From Cellulomonas aerilata (GTDB lineage: Bacteria > Actinomycetota > Actinomycetes > Actinomycetales > Cellulomonadaceae), in NCBI RefSeq assembly GCF_007991755.1, contig NZ_BJYY01000016.1:124001-188000 (forward strand): a DNA stretch of 64,000 nt, read 5' to 3'. Position numbers and translations under genes: made by a program. This document shows positions 51,653 through 62,347 of the stretch, piece by piece. Each line of letters opens with the position of its first letter. Positions within the stretch are counted from its first letter, which is position 1. The notes beneath the pieces were generated by a model, which had not been told where the DNA came from, ran no database searches, and saw nothing but the letters and a program-made list of their open reading frames with translations.

Positions 51653-51988
51653 TCAGCTGGCGAGCGCGGCGTCCAGCGTCTCGTGGATCGTGAAGACCTG
51701 GGTCAGTGCGGTGATCCGGAAGACCTTGATGACCTTCTCCTGGTCGATGACCAGCTGCAGCCGACCGCCGTACCCGCGGACCTTCTTCAGCGCACCGACG
51801 AGGACGCCCAGACCGGTGGAGTCCATGAAGGTCACCCCGGTCAGGTCGACGACCACGTCGGTGTGGTCCGCATCGATCAGGTCGGCGAGCTTCTCGCGGA
51901 GCGACGCCGCGGTGTACACGTCGATCTCACCGGCAACCTGGACGACGACGACATCGCCGTGCACCACAGTGTGGACAGTGACGTCCAT
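51653..51988 (-). CDS. STAS-domain anti-sigma factor antagonist
   Basis: 111 residues, ribosome site GAGGAGGTGAGCC. This is a single STAS domain: VQVAGEIDVYTAASLREKL, then VVVDLTGVTFMDSTGLGVLVGAL, whose Ser in DSTG is the residue phosphorylated by anti-sigma kinases. The unphosphorylated form should bind and sequester a serine kinase/anti-sigma factor in a general stress or envelope pathway. No partner kinase gene is adjacent. It is divergent from the helicase gene. Confidence 0.92.
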   Translation of the reverse strand: MDVTVHTVVHGDVVVVQVAGEIDVYTAASLREKLADLIDADHTDVVVDLTGVTFMDSTGLGVLVGALKKVRGYGGRLQLVIDQEKVIKVFRITALTQVFTIHETLDAALAS

Positions 51989-52149
51989 GGCTCACCTCCT
52001 CAGGGCAACGACGGTTATCTAACCAAACACCCGGGCGGTCGTGTGCGCCCGTCAGCCTGCACCCCCGGCCACACGGCCGGTCGCACAGGGACCAGTGTCC
52101 CACGTCGGTGGGACACTGGAGCCGTGGTCGACGGCGGGCGGGGCGGGGC

Positions 52150-54921
52150 ATGACCTCCTCGACCCCCGGGGCCGGCCGGGCGGAGGACCTGCTCGAGGTG
52201 CTGCTGGCGGGCGACCGGCGCGCCGACCGCCTGACGCACGTCCGGCACCTGCCCGCACGTGCCGGGACGCAGACCGCGTGGCCGCACTGGGCCGACCGCG
52301 ACCTCGTCGCCGGGTACCGCGAGCTCGGGGTGACCCGGCCGTGGACCCACCAGGTGCAGGCGGCCGACGCCGCGTGGTCGGGTCGCCACACGATCGTCGC
52401 CACGTCGACGGGCTCGGGGAAGTCGCTGGCCTTCTGGCTGCCCGCGCTCACGTCCGTGCGCGGCGACGTCGGCGCCGCTGCCCTCGACCCCGGACGGATC
52501 GAGTCGGCGCGCCGCCGGGGCTCGGTGCTGTACCTGTCCCCCACCAAGGCGCTCGCCGCCGACCAGCTGGCCGGGCTGGAGCGGCTCCTGACCGCCTCCC
52601 GCGCCCGCGACGTGCGGGTCGCCACCTGCGACGGCGACACCCCGGTCGAGGAGCGCCGCTGGGTCCAGGACCACGCCGACGTGGTGCTGACCAACCCCGA
52701 CTTCCTGCACTTCGCCCTGCTGCCGCACCACCGGCGGTGGGTCCGCCTGCTGACCTCCCTGCGCTACGTGGTGGTGGACGAGTGCCACGCGTTCCGCGGA
52801 GTCTTCGGCGCGCACGTGGCGGCCGTCCTGCGACGCCTGCGCCGGCTCGCCGCCCACTACGGCACCGGGGACGGTCCGACGTTCCTCATGGCCTCCGCGA
52901 CGACCGCCGATCCCGCCGCGAGCGCGGGCCGCCTGCTCGGCGTGGCACCGGACGAGGTCCTCGCGGTGACCGGCGACTCCTCGCCCGCGGGCCGCAAGAC
53001 GTTCGTCCTGTGGCAGCCGCCGGAGCTGCCCGGCGCGGCCGGTCACGAGGAGTCCGACGGCACGTTCGTGCGGACCAGCGGGCCGCTGGAGGAGGACCCG
53101 TGGGCCACCGCAGCCCCGGCCGGCGCACCCGCCTCGGCGGCCCCCACCGCGACGGTCCCGCCGGCCCGCGAGGCGCAGGGATCGGTGGTGCGGGCCGCCG
53201 TGCTGACGGCCGACCCCGGGCCGAACTTCACCCGAGCGGGCGTCACCCGGTCGGCGGCCGGGACGACCGAGCCGGCCCCTGTGCGGGCCGCCGGGTCGGC
53301 TCGGGTCGACGCGCCGCCCGGGGACGACACCACCGAGGTGGACCCGGCGGCTGCGTCGGAGGCGGCGCGGGCGTCCGACGCCGCGGAGGGTCGCCCGCAG
53401 GGCAGCGGGTCCGGCGTGGTCGAGGACGACCCCTCCCGTCCCCGCCGCTCCGCGACCGCCGAGATCGCCGACCTGCTGGCGGACCTCACGGTCGCCGGGG
53501 CGCGCACCCTCGCCTTCACCCGGTCCCGGCGGGCGGCGGAGTCGGTCGCCACGGTGACCCAGCAGCACCTGCTCGCGGTCGACCGGACGCTGGCCTCGCA
53601 GGTGGCCGCGTACCGCGGCGGCTACCTGCCCGAGGAGCGGCGCGCGCTGGAGTCGGCGATCCGGGACGGACGGCTGCGCGCCCTGGCCACCACGAACGCG
53701 CTGGAGCTGGGCGTGGACATCTCGGGGCTCGACGCCGTCCTCATCGCGGGGTGGCCCGGCACCCGGGTGTCCCTGTGGCAGCAGGCCGGGCGGGCCGGCC
53801 GGGCGGGCGCGGAGGGGCTGGTCGCCCTGGTGGCGCGCGAGGACCCGCTCGACACCTACCTGGTCCACCACCCGGAGGCCATCTTCGACGCAGGCGTCGA
53901 GGCGACGGTGTTCGACCCCACGAACCCGTACGTGCTGGCCCCGCACCTGTGCGCGGCGGCCGCCGAGCTCCCGCTGCGGGTCGAGGACTGCGACCTGTTC
54001 GGCCCCGGCACCCGTGAGCTGCTCGACGTGCTGGTGGAACGGGGCGCGCTGCGTCGCCGGTCGTCGGGCTGGTACTGGACGCACGCCGACAGCGCGGCCC
54101 GGCTCACCGACCTGCGTGGGACGGGCGGCGACCCCGTCCGGGTGGTGGAGTCGGCGACCGGCCGCGTCCTGGGGACCGTCGACGCGTCCTCCGCGGACGC
54201 GACGCTGCACCCGGGGGCCGTCTACGTGCACCAGGGCACCACCTTCGTGGTGGAGGACCTGCACCTGGCCGACGGCGTCGCGCTCGTCGCCCAGCGCTCG
54301 GTCGACTTCGGCACGTGGGCTCGCTGGCTGACGTCCATCGAGATCCGCGCGACCCGCGAGCACCGCGTGTGGGGTCCGGTCACGTGGGGGCTGGGCGCGG
54401 TCGACGTCACGACGCAGGTCGTCAGCTTCCAGCGCAAGCGGATCCCCGACATGCAGGTGCTGGGCACGGAGCTGCTCGACCTGCCCGCCCAGACGCTGTC
54501 GACCATGGGGGTGTGGTGGACGGCCCCGCTCGGCGTGCTGGAGCAGGCCGGGCTCACCGAGGACCTCGCCCCCGGCGCGCTGCACGCGGCCGAGCACGCC
54601 TCGATCGGGCTCCTGCCGCTGCTGGCCACGTGCGACCGCTGGGACCTGGGCGGCGTGTCGACCGCCATGCACGTGGACACCGAGCACGCCACGGTGTTCG
54701 TGTACGACGGGTACCCCGGCGGGGCGGGCTTCGCCGAGCGCGGCTTCCATCTCGGGGCGACGTGGCTCGACGCGACCCGCGAGGCGATCGCCACGTGCCG
54801 GTGCAGCAACGGCTGTCCCGCCTGCGTGCAGTCGCCCAAGTGCGGCAACGGCAACAACCCGCTGGAGAAGCACGGCGCCCTGCGACTGCTGGACGCGGTG
54901 CTCTCCTACGCCCCGCGCTGA
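52150..54921 (+). CDS. DEAD/DEAH helicase with C-terminal DUF1998 zinc domain (YprA/MrfA-like)
   Basis: 923 residues from the ATG at 52150. Helicase lobe 1 has STGSGKSLAFWLP (Walker A), LYLSPTKALAADQ and VVDECHAFRG (DECH box). After a disordered Ala/Pro/Thr insertion (about 315-435), lobe 2 has TLAFTRSRRAAESV, ALATTNALELGVDISGLDAV and QQAGRAGRAG. The DUF1998-type end carries the cysteine cluster CRCSNGCPACVQSPKCGNGN. MrfA enzymes are 3'-5' helicases in mitomycin-type DNA repair. The gene order next to a minus-strand Tad operon is conserved in actinobacteria. Confidence 0.92.
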   Translation: MTSSTPGAGRAEDLLEVLLAGDRRADRLTHVRHLPARAGTQTAWPHWADRDLVAGYRELGVTRPWTHQVQAADAAWSGRHTIVATSTGSGKSLAFWLPALTSVRGDVGAAALDPGRIESARRRGSVLYLSPTKALAADQLAGLERLLTASRARDVRVATCDGDTPVEERRWVQDHADVVLTNPDFLHFALLPHHRRWVRLLTSLRYVVVDECHAFRGVFGAHVAAVLRRLRRLAAHYGTGDGPTFLMASATTADPAASAGRLLGVAPDEVLAVTGDSSPAGRKTFVLWQPPELPGAAGHEESDGTFVRTSGPLEEDPWATAAPAGAPASAAPTATVPPAREAQGSVVRAAVLTADPGPNFTRAGVTRSAAGTTEPAPVRAAGSARVDAPPGDDTTEVDPAAASEAARASDAAEGRPQGSGSGVVEDDPSRPRRSATAEIADLLADLTVAGARTLAFTRSRRAAESVATVTQQHLLAVDRTLASQVAAYRGGYLPEERRALESAIRDGRLRALATTNALELGVDISGLDAVLIAGWPGTRVSLWQQAGRAGRAGAEGLVALVAREDPLDTYLVHHPEAIFDAGVEATVFDPTNPYVLAPHLCAAAAELPLRVEDCDLFGPGTRELLDVLVERGALRRRSSGWYWTHADSAARLTDLRGTGGDPVRVVESATGRVLGTVDASSADATLHPGAVYVHQGTTFVVEDLHLADGVALVAQRSVDFGTWARWLTSIEIRATREHRVWGPVTWGLGAVDVTTQVVSFQRKRIPDMQVLGTELLDLPAQTLSTMGVWWTAPLGVLEQAGLTEDLAPGALHAAEHASIGLLPLLATCDRWDLGGVSTAMHVDTEHATVFVYDGYPGGAGFAERGFHLGATWLDATREAIATCRCSNGCPACVQSPKCGNGNNPLEKHGALRLLDAVLSYAPR

Positions 54922-54924
54922 CCC

Positions 54925-55434
54925 GTAGCCCCCGGTCGGGGCTCGTGCCGCGCGGACGGCGGCGGGGTCGAGCGGTCCTGCCCGGGACAGCAGCGCGGTC
55001 GCTCGTGCCCCGGGAGCCGGGCGACGGCGGCCCGACGCACGAGCGGTCGCCGGACCGGCCCGCGCCGTCGCCCGGGCGGGGCCGACCCCGCCGTCCCGCA
55101 CCGTGACGACCCTGACCACGCCGTCCTGGCCGGCGGTGCACGACGTGACGCGGGCGCCGTTGACCGCGGCGACCCGTCGCGCGAGCGCGCAGGCCGTCCC
55201 GACGTCCCCCCCGCCGGGCGTGCGGACGAGGCTGTCGGCGGCGGCCAGTGCGGCGAGGTCCGCTGCTGCCTGGGCAGCGGCGCGGCCGCCCTGTGCGCGG
55301 GCCAGCAGGCCGATCGCCACCATCAGCACCAGCCCGGCAGCCACCAGTCCGAGCACCAGGACGGTGCCGGACCCCCGGTCCCGCTTGTCCCGCCCGGGCG
55401 TCCGCGCCCTCCGGCCGGACGACGGCCTCCTCAC
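54925..55434 (-). CDS. TadE-like pilus-assembly protein, 3' end uncertain
   Basis: GTG at 55434 overlaps the TadE stop (GTGA). The frame gives GSGTVLVLGLVAAGLVLMVAIGLLARAQGGRAAAQAAADLAALAAADSL, a membrane helix plus Ala-rich segment typical of the helicase-neighbourhood TadE-like proteins (Rv3654c type), then VVTVRDGGVGPARATARAGPA where such proteins normally end. No stop follows; the frame stays open through the whole antisense of the helicase to 52015. The coordinate given here ends just after the helicase stop and is a practical limit, not an observed stop codon. Confidence 0.6.
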
Positions 55435-55802
55435 GGCTCGACCCGTGCGGTGGCGCGGCCGGCGGCGGTGAGTCCCGCACCGCCCAGCGGCCCGGTGCTC
55501 AACGGCCGACGCACCGTGACCGTCACCCACGGGTCGGCCGCCTCGACGGTCACCGTCGCGCCCTGGCCCGCCACCCGCTGCGCGATCGCCACGACGAGCG
55601 CGCGGTCCTCGCCGAGTGCAGCAGCCCGGGCACCGGCGCGCGCCGCGTCCGCGCACCGCAGCTGCGACGTGGCCGCCGACGCCAGCAGGAGCACGACGAC
55701 CAGCAGGCCCACCACCGCGGGCAGCGCCAGCGCCAGCTCGGCGGTGACGCTGCCCCGCTCGGTGCCGGCCCGCGGGGGCGCCGGTGCCGGGCTGCCCGTC
55801 AC
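55431..55802 (-). CDS. TadE-family pseudopilin
   Basis: 123 residues. GSVTAELALALPAVVGLLVVVLLL is the TadE signature: E in the +5-like position and a single N-terminal membrane helix after a prepilin-like site. ALRCADAARAGARAAALGE-type sequence follows. It is a minor pilin-like subunit of the Tad pilus. Both ends overlap neighbours by GTGA. Confidence 0.85.
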   Translation of the reverse strand: MTGSPAPAPPRAGTERGSVTAELALALPAVVGLLVVVLLLASAATSQLRCADAARAGARAAALGEDRALVVAIAQRVAGQGATVTVEAADPWVTVTVRRPLSTGPLGGAGLTAAGRATARVEP

Positions 55803-56368
55803 AGCGACAGCGCGGAGCGGATGATGCCGAGCAGCAGCTCGCGGACCTCTCCGCTGCGCAGGATGACGACGAGCAACCCGGCGAAACCGGCGGCCGCGAC
55901 GGTGGCGATCGCGTACTCCGCGGTCGCCATGCCGCGCTCGCCGTCGTGCCCCTCCACACCGTCCGGCGCGCAGGTGCCCGCGGCGGCACAGGTGCCGCGG
56001 CCGTCGACGCCGTCACCGCTCGGACGGTCGACCGCGGCCGGGGGGACCGCCGCGTCGGGGGTCGTGGCGCCGCCCGGGACCGCCGCGTCGTCGGCCGTGG
56101 CGCCGGTGGAAGCCGCCGCGTCGCCTGTCGTGGCGCCCGTCGCGGACGCCGCCAGGTCGTCGGTCGACGCGCCGCTGGGCGCGGTGTCGGCCTCGTCCGT
56201 CGACCGGTCCGTCGGTCGGTCCGGCAGGGGCGGGTCCACCCGTCGGCGGGCCCGGCCCACCACCCGGGCCAGCTGGCGGCCGGTCACGAGGCGCGTGCGC
56301 GCCCACGCCGGTCCCCGGCTGCGGGACCAGGCGGACGGGGTGGACGGCGAGACGGTGGTGGGGGTCAT
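55799..56368 (-). CDS. DUF4244 Flp-pilin-like protein with long N-terminal extension
   Basis: 189 residues from the ATG at 56368 (GAGAGG upstream). The C-terminal 50 residues are the conserved part: ERGMATAEYAIATVAAAGFAGLLVVIL, a type IV prepilin-like helix with Glu five residues after the likely cleavage glycine, ending LLGIIRSALSL. The preceding roughly 135 residues are low-complexity Ala/Thr/Asp/Pro, unusually long for this family, whose members often have about 70-100 residues. Probable major Flp-type pilin of the Tad system. Confidence 0.8.
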   Translation of the reverse strand: MTPTTVSPSTPSAWSRSRGPAWARTRLVTGRQLARVVGRARRRVDPPLPDRPTDRSTDEADTAPSGASTDDLAASATGATTGDAAASTGATADDAAVPGGATTPDAAVPPAAVDRPSGDGVDGRGTCAAAGTCAPDGVEGHDGERGMATAEYAIATVAAAGFAGLLVVILRSGEVRELLLGIIRSALSL

Positions 56369-56533
56369 GGCGGGCCTCTCGGGTGGTGGGACAAGCTGGG
56401 ACGCCCAGGCTCTGCCGTGCCGCAGGGCGGCCGAGAGACCGATCAACGGATCGGTGGACGGACGTTCGGCCGACCGTCCTGGGGGCGGCTCGACCGAGCG
56501 GCCACCGCACCAAGGCCGACCCGGGCGCGACCG

Positions 56534-57103
56534 TCACCGCACCAGTGCCGACCCGAGCGAGACCAACACCGGGACCAGCCCGATGAGGACGAAGGCCGGC
56601 AGGAAGCACAGGCCCAGCGGGAGGACCAGCCGCACGCCGAGCCGACCCGCGGCCTCCCGTGCGGCGGTGCGCCGCTCCCGGCGCAGCTGCTCCGCAGCGG
56701 CCCGCAGCGCCGGCCCGGGCGCCGCACCCGTGGTCCAGGTGGCCGCCAGGGCAGTGACCACCGGCGTCAGCCGCGGCCCCGCTCCCGACCAGGCGACCTC
56801 CCACCCGGCACCCAGGACCAGACCTGCGGACGCCCGCTCCATGGCGTGACCGTCCGCCCCACCCACCGCCCGGCCGACCGCCGCGAGCGCGCGCGGGAGC
56901 CCTGCCCCCGACCCGATCGCCGCCTCCAGGAGGGAGAGCAGCACGGCGACGTCCAGGTCGACCGGCGCCGTCTCGTCGTCCGCGGTCCACCGTGGCGACG
57001 GGCGGGCGACGACGTCGCGACGCGGCCGACCGCTCCACCACCACGGCAGCACGGCCGCGGCGGCGCACACGCCGCACACCAGCAGCCCCATGAGCGACGT
57101 CAT
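56534..57103 (-). CDS. TadC-like type II secretion F-domain protein
   Basis: 189 residues starting MTSLMGLLVCGVCAAAAVLPWW. N-terminal membrane helix, then the T2SSF domain: LDVAVLLSLLEAAIGSGAGLPRALAAVG and ALRAAAEQLRRERRTAAREAAGRLGVRLVLPLGLCFLPAFVLIGLVPV with paired membrane helices. It is the inner-membrane platform partner of TadB in Tad pilus assembly. The 165-base gap to the pilin gene contains no other gene. Confidence 0.85.
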   Translation of the reverse strand: MTSLMGLLVCGVCAAAAVLPWWWSGRPRRDVVARPSPRWTADDETAPVDLDVAVLLSLLEAAIGSGAGLPRALAAVGRAVGGADGHAMERASAGLVLGAGWEVAWSGAGPRLTPVVTALAATWTTGAAPGPALRAAAEQLRRERRTAAREAAGRLGVRLVLPLGLCFLPAFVLIGLVPVLVSLGSALVR

Positions 57104-57221
57104 GGGATGTGCCCCGACCGTCCGGCGAGGCGCGAGTGACCACCGGCGCCAGCACGGCCAGCGGCACCGGCACGGCCGGCGGCGGTCGCGGCACCGTGAC
57201 CGGCACCGGCGCGGGCGCCGC

Positions 57222-57896
57222 TCACGCGCCACGACCCGCCGACGCCGCCATCGCCGCCAGGCGACGGGTCCATTGCCGCCCGGCCCACAGCAGCGCCGTG
57301 CCGAGCAGGAGCGCGGCGGACCCGACGCCGCCGTCCAGCAGCACCCCGACCGGGTCCGCGCCGAACGCCGCACCGAGGACGACCCCCAGCACCGGCAGCC
57401 AGGTGAGCACGCGGGCAGTGGCGCGCGGGCCCGCCAGCGCGGCACGCCGCTCACCCTCCACCTCCGCCTCGGCGGCGAGCTGCTGCGCGACGCCGTCGAG
57501 CAGGGGCGCGAGCGGCGCGCCGAGCTCGACGGCGAGGCGGCCGGCTGCCACCACGACCGCAGCGTGCGCCCGGTCCGGCGTGACCCCGGCCAGGTCCCGC
57601 ACGGTCGGGACGGCACCGGGCGCCAGGTTCAGGCCGAGCACGTCGCGCCACGCCGTCGCCGGGTCCGCGCCCGCCCGCAGCCGGCCCGCCACCGCGACCG
57701 CGACCGTCGCGAGGTCCGGCCCGTCCGCGCGCCGGCGAGCGCCCGCTGACCAGCGGCGCCGCGCACCGGTCGGCGGGACCCCCGGTGGCTCCCGTCGGCG
57801 CGGGAGGGACGCCATCGCCGGACGCCCACCCGGGCCGCGGCCCGCGACCACCCCGGCCGCGACCAGGACCCCCACCAGCGCCGCGAGCCCGGTCAC
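57222..57896 (-). CDS. TadB-like type II secretion F-domain protein
   Basis: 224 residues from the GTG at 57896, overlapping the TadA stop (GTGA). N-terminal membrane helix (GLAALVGVLVAAGVVAG), cytoplasmic T2SSF region (LRAGADPATAWRDVL, RLAVELGAPLAPLLDGVAQQLAAEAE), then membrane helices ARVLTWLPVLGVVLGAAFG and SAALLLGTALLW. It should form the membrane platform with TadC. Confidence 0.83.
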   Translation of the reverse strand: MTGLAALVGVLVAAGVVAGRGPGGRPAMASLPRRREPPGVPPTGARRRWSAGARRRADGPDLATVAVAVAGRLRAGADPATAWRDVLGLNLAPGAVPTVRDLAGVTPDRAHAAVVVAAGRLAVELGAPLAPLLDGVAQQLAAEAEVEGERRAALAGPRATARVLTWLPVLGVVLGAAFGADPVGVLLDGGVGSAALLLGTALLWAGRQWTRRLAAMAASAGRGA

Positions 57897-59170
57897 CGGT
57901 CCCCGCCGTCGCGGCCCAGTCGCCGCTCCAGATCGGCCCACCCCGAGCCGCGCTCGACCTCCCAGGAGGGGACCGGACGGCCCGCGTCCCCGGACGACGT
58001 CCACCCGGCACGCACCGCGCGGCGGGACGGTGGCGCCGTGGCCACGCCGACCGCGAGCGCGGTGACCACCTCCACCTCCCCCGACGACGCGCGGCGGACC
58101 ACACCGACCTCCGTGACCCGGCGCCGCCCGTCCACCCGACGCAGGTGCACGACGGCGTCCACGGCGCTCGCGGTCTGGGCGGCGCACGCCTGCGCGGTCA
58201 TGCCGGCCAGGGCGGCCAGCGCCTGGAGCCGGACCGGGACGTCGCCGGCCGTGTTGGCGTGCACCGTCGCCCAGCCGCCCTCATGGCCGGTGTTCAGGGC
58301 GGTCAGCACCTCACGCACCTCGGCGCCGCGGCACTCACCCAGGACGATCCGGTCCGGGCGCATCCGCAGCGCCTGGCGGACCAGCTCCGGCAGGCCCACC
58401 TCTCCGGCACCCTCGACGTTCGCCCTCCGGGTGAGCAGCCGGACCACGTGCGGGTGGGTCGGGGTCAGCTCCCCCGCCTCCTCGATGCACACGACGCGCT
58501 CGTCGGGCGGGACCAACGACAGCAACGCCGACAGCAGGGTGGTCTTGCCCGTGCCGGTCGCCCCTGACACCAGCACGTTCGCCCGCGCCGCCACCAGCGC
58601 CTCCAGGAGAGGCGCGACCGGCGGGGCGACGGCGCCGCCGGCGACGAGCTCGGCCATCGTGAACGCCCGCCGGCGCAGCACCCGCAGCGAGAGCAGCGTG
58701 CAGGGGCCGCCGACCGGCGGCAGGACCGCGTGCAACCGGGTCCCGTCCGGCAGCCGGGCGTCGACCAGCGGGGACGCGTCGTCCAGGCGCTGCCCGCCGG
58801 AGGCGGCGAGCCGGACCGCGAGCGCGCGGACGTCACCGTCGCCGCCGAGGTCGACCGCCACCCGGTGCAGGCGGCCGTCCTGCTCGACCCAGACGTCGTC
58901 CGGCGCGTTGACGAGCACGTCGGTGACCCCCGGCGTGTCGAGCAGCGCCTGCAGGGGTCCGGCGCCGAGCATCTCGGCCCGCACCGCGGCGACCATCTCG
59001 GCCAGGGCGCGGCTGCCGAGGACCGCACCGCACTCGCGGACCACCGCCCGGACGTGGTCGGGGGACGGCGGGTGCCCACCGCGCACCAGTCGCGACCGGA
59101 CCTCGGCGAGCAGGTCGGGCCCGACCGCCACGTCCGGGCGGTCGGCGCGCTCCGCACGGCTGACCGTCAT
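57893..59170 (-). CDS. TadA/CpaF-type secretion ATPase
   Basis: 425 residues. N-terminal domain with LLDTPGVTDVLVNAPDDVWVEQDGRL, then the motor: Walker A GATGTGKT (203-210), ASP-box-like CIEEAGEL, Walker B region RIVLGECRG (274-282) and His box TGHEGGWATVHAN (294-306). It is the hexameric ATPase driving Tad pilus assembly. It overlaps the CpaE-like gene (ATGA) and tadB (GTGA). Confidence 0.93.
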   Translation of the reverse strand: MTVSRAERADRPDVAVGPDLLAEVRSRLVRGGHPPSPDHVRAVVRECGAVLGSRALAEMVAAVRAEMLGAGPLQALLDTPGVTDVLVNAPDDVWVEQDGRLHRVAVDLGGDGDVRALAVRLAASGGQRLDDASPLVDARLPDGTRLHAVLPPVGGPCTLLSLRVLRRRAFTMAELVAGGAVAPPVAPLLEALVAARANVLVSGATGTGKTTLLSALLSLVPPDERVVCIEEAGELTPTHPHVVRLLTRRANVEGAGEVGLPELVRQALRMRPDRIVLGECRGAEVREVLTALNTGHEGGWATVHANTAGDVPVRLQALAALAGMTAQACAAQTASAVDAVVHLRRVDGRRRVTEVGVVRRASSGEVEVVTALAVGVATAPPSRRAVRAGWTSSGDAGRPVPSWEVERGSGWADLERRLGRDGGDR

Positions 59171-59949
59171 GCCAGGTCCCCGGCGAGCCCGGCCAGCGCG
59201 CGCCCGAACGCGCCGCGTCGCGGGACGACCGGCCCGGCACCGCGCTCGACCAGAGCGGGCAGCCGCCGGTCCCGCCGGACGGCGGCCGCGACGGGCAGGT
59301 CGACCACGTGCGCCACCTCCAGGACACCGAGCCCACCGGGCGCGGGGTCGGTCACGACGAGGCGCACGTCGGCGACCGCGGCCTGCAGGGCGTCGCGCAT
59401 CGCGACGACACCGGCCACGGAGCGCAGATCCCGCGGCGTGACGACCAGGACGGTCGTGCAGCGACCGAGCCCCGGGTCGCCGTCGTGCACGCTGCGCCGG
59501 TCCAGGTCCAGGACGACGAGGTCGTGCGCCGACGCGAGCGCGTCCAGGACGTCGGGCACGACGTCGGGCGGGGCCGGGCCGGGGCGCCAGCGGTCCGCGC
59601 TGAGCACCGGCATCCCGCGCCAGGCGGGCAGCAGCGCTGCCAGCTCGGTGCCGGAGACCTCACCGCGCGCGTCGGCGAGGTCCGGCCAGCGCACGCCACC
59701 GGCGGCCTCGATGCCCAGGTGCACGTCGATTCCCCCGCCGACCGGGTCGAGGTCCACGAGCACCGCACGGGACGGGGCCCCGGGCGTCGTAGCGGACCGG
59801 CCGGCCCGGCGGCGCGTCCACCGCACGGGTGCCGCCGGCCCTGCGTCACCGTGGACCCGCACGGCGAGCGCTGCTGCCAGCGTCGAGGCGCCGACGCCCC
59901 CGCGCGCGCCGACGACCCCGACGACGGCGGCCGTGGTGGGTCCCGTCAC
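59167..59949 (-). CDS. CpaE/Ssd-like MinD-fold ATPase
   Basis: 260 residues. Deviant Walker A GARGGVGAST near the N-terminus, where the canonical Lys-Thr is replaced by Ala-Ser-Thr, weakening or abolishing ATP hydrolysis. VLVDLDPVGGGIDVHLGIE and VLDLDRRSVHDGDPG give the Walker B-like strands. It matches the septum-site-determining (Ssd, Rv3660c-type)/CpaE proteins that position Tad machinery. It starts the Tad operon, whose promoter must lie in 59950-60122 with that of the divergent malic enzyme gene. Confidence 0.85.
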   Translation of the reverse strand: MTGPTTAAVVGVVGARGGVGASTLAAALAVRVHGDAGPAAPVRWTRRRAGRSATTPGAPSRAVLVDLDPVGGGIDVHLGIEAAGGVRWPDLADARGEVSGTELAALLPAWRGMPVLSADRWRPGPAPPDVVPDVLDALASAHDLVVLDLDRRSVHDGDPGLGRCTTVLVVTPRDLRSVAGVVAMRDALQAAVADVRLVVTDPAPGGLGVLEVAHVVDLPVAAAVRRDRRLPALVERGAGPVVPRRGAFGRALAGLAGDLA

Positions 59950-60122
59950 GTGCGTGCCTCCCGTCGTCGACCGCGCTCCGGCTCACGGCGTCCGCACGAC
60001 GCCGGTCCGACCGTGCCCCGGACCGCCCGGCGACTCGGGCCGGGCGCCCACCGCCTGTGGACGACGACGCGCGCGGCGCGGCCGACGTCGGCACCGTCGG
60101 CGCCGAGGGGCAAGATGGCGAC

Positions 60123-61538
<1,416 letters not shown>

Positions 61539-61548
61539 GGAGCACCCG

Positions 61549-62244
61549 ATGAGCACGTCCGAGCCGCGACGCCCGCAGGACCCACCCGGAGCGCCCGGCG
61601 GGCCGGCCGGCCAGACCGGACCGGCCGGCCGGACCGGCCCGGGAGCCGACCCCGGCACCGTCCAGCCCTCCGGTGCGACCTCGACGTCCACCTCCTCGGC
61701 CTCGCCCGACGGGGCCTTTCCCGCGCCGTACGGTCCGCGCACCACCGGCGCCGGTGGGCACGTGCTGGGAGTGCTGATCGGCCTCGTGCTGACGGCCGTG
61801 GCGCTGCTCGTGCTGCTGCTGGGCCAGTCCCGCGTGGTGGCGGACGGGATCGGCGGCGAGACCCTGACCGTGGACGCGCTCGGGATCGTCCTGGTGGCGA
61901 TCGGCGCCGCCCTGGCCGCCCTGGTCGCGCTGCTCGCGGTGCGCACCAGCGCGATCCCGTTCACCGGGGGTCTGCTCGCCCTGCTCGTGGGCGGCGCCTA
62001 CCTGTTCGCGCCGGTGGCCTCCCAGCGCGAGACGATCCGCCTGCTGGCGACCGCGCAGAACCGCGACGCGGTCCTCAACGCGGTGGGGGTCGCGACGACC
62101 GGCACGCCCTTCGTCCTGGGGCTGGTGCTGCTCGCGACCGGCACGGCCGCGTCCCTGGTCCGCCGGCGCGGGATCGAGGTCGGCACCTTCCGCGCGCGCA
62201 CCGGGGGCGGCACGCCGCCGCGGCGCCCCGGGGACCGGTCGTGA
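61549..62244 (+). CDS. Four-helix membrane protein of unknown function
   Basis: 231 residues starting 11 bases after the malic enzyme stop, with GGAGCACC as ribosome site, so probably co-transcribed. A disordered Gly/Pro/Ser/Thr N-terminus (1-65) is followed by four membrane helices (GVLIGLVLTAVALLVLLLG; ALGIVLVAIGAALAALVALLAV; FTGGLLALLVGGAYLFAP; PFVLGLVLLATGTAASLV) and a basic tail. No known family. Confidence 0.7.
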   Translation: MSTSEPRRPQDPPGAPGGPAGQTGPAGRTGPGADPGTVQPSGATSTSTSSASPDGAFPAPYGPRTTGAGGHVLGVLIGLVLTAVALLVLLLGQSRVVADGIGGETLTVDALGIVLVAIGAALAALVALLAVRTSAIPFTGGLLALLVGGAYLFAPVASQRETIRLLATAQNRDAVLNAVGVATTGTPFVLGLVLLATGTAASLVRRRGIEVGTFRARTGGGTPPRRPGDRS

Positions 62245-62347
62245 CCTGCGCGGACGACGTGTCACCGGCCAGGACTAGAGTGCGCCACGAGCGGTCCGGG
62301 ACGGGCCGCGCACCCACGCAGCAGCGCCGATGCGGACCGGAGGAACA

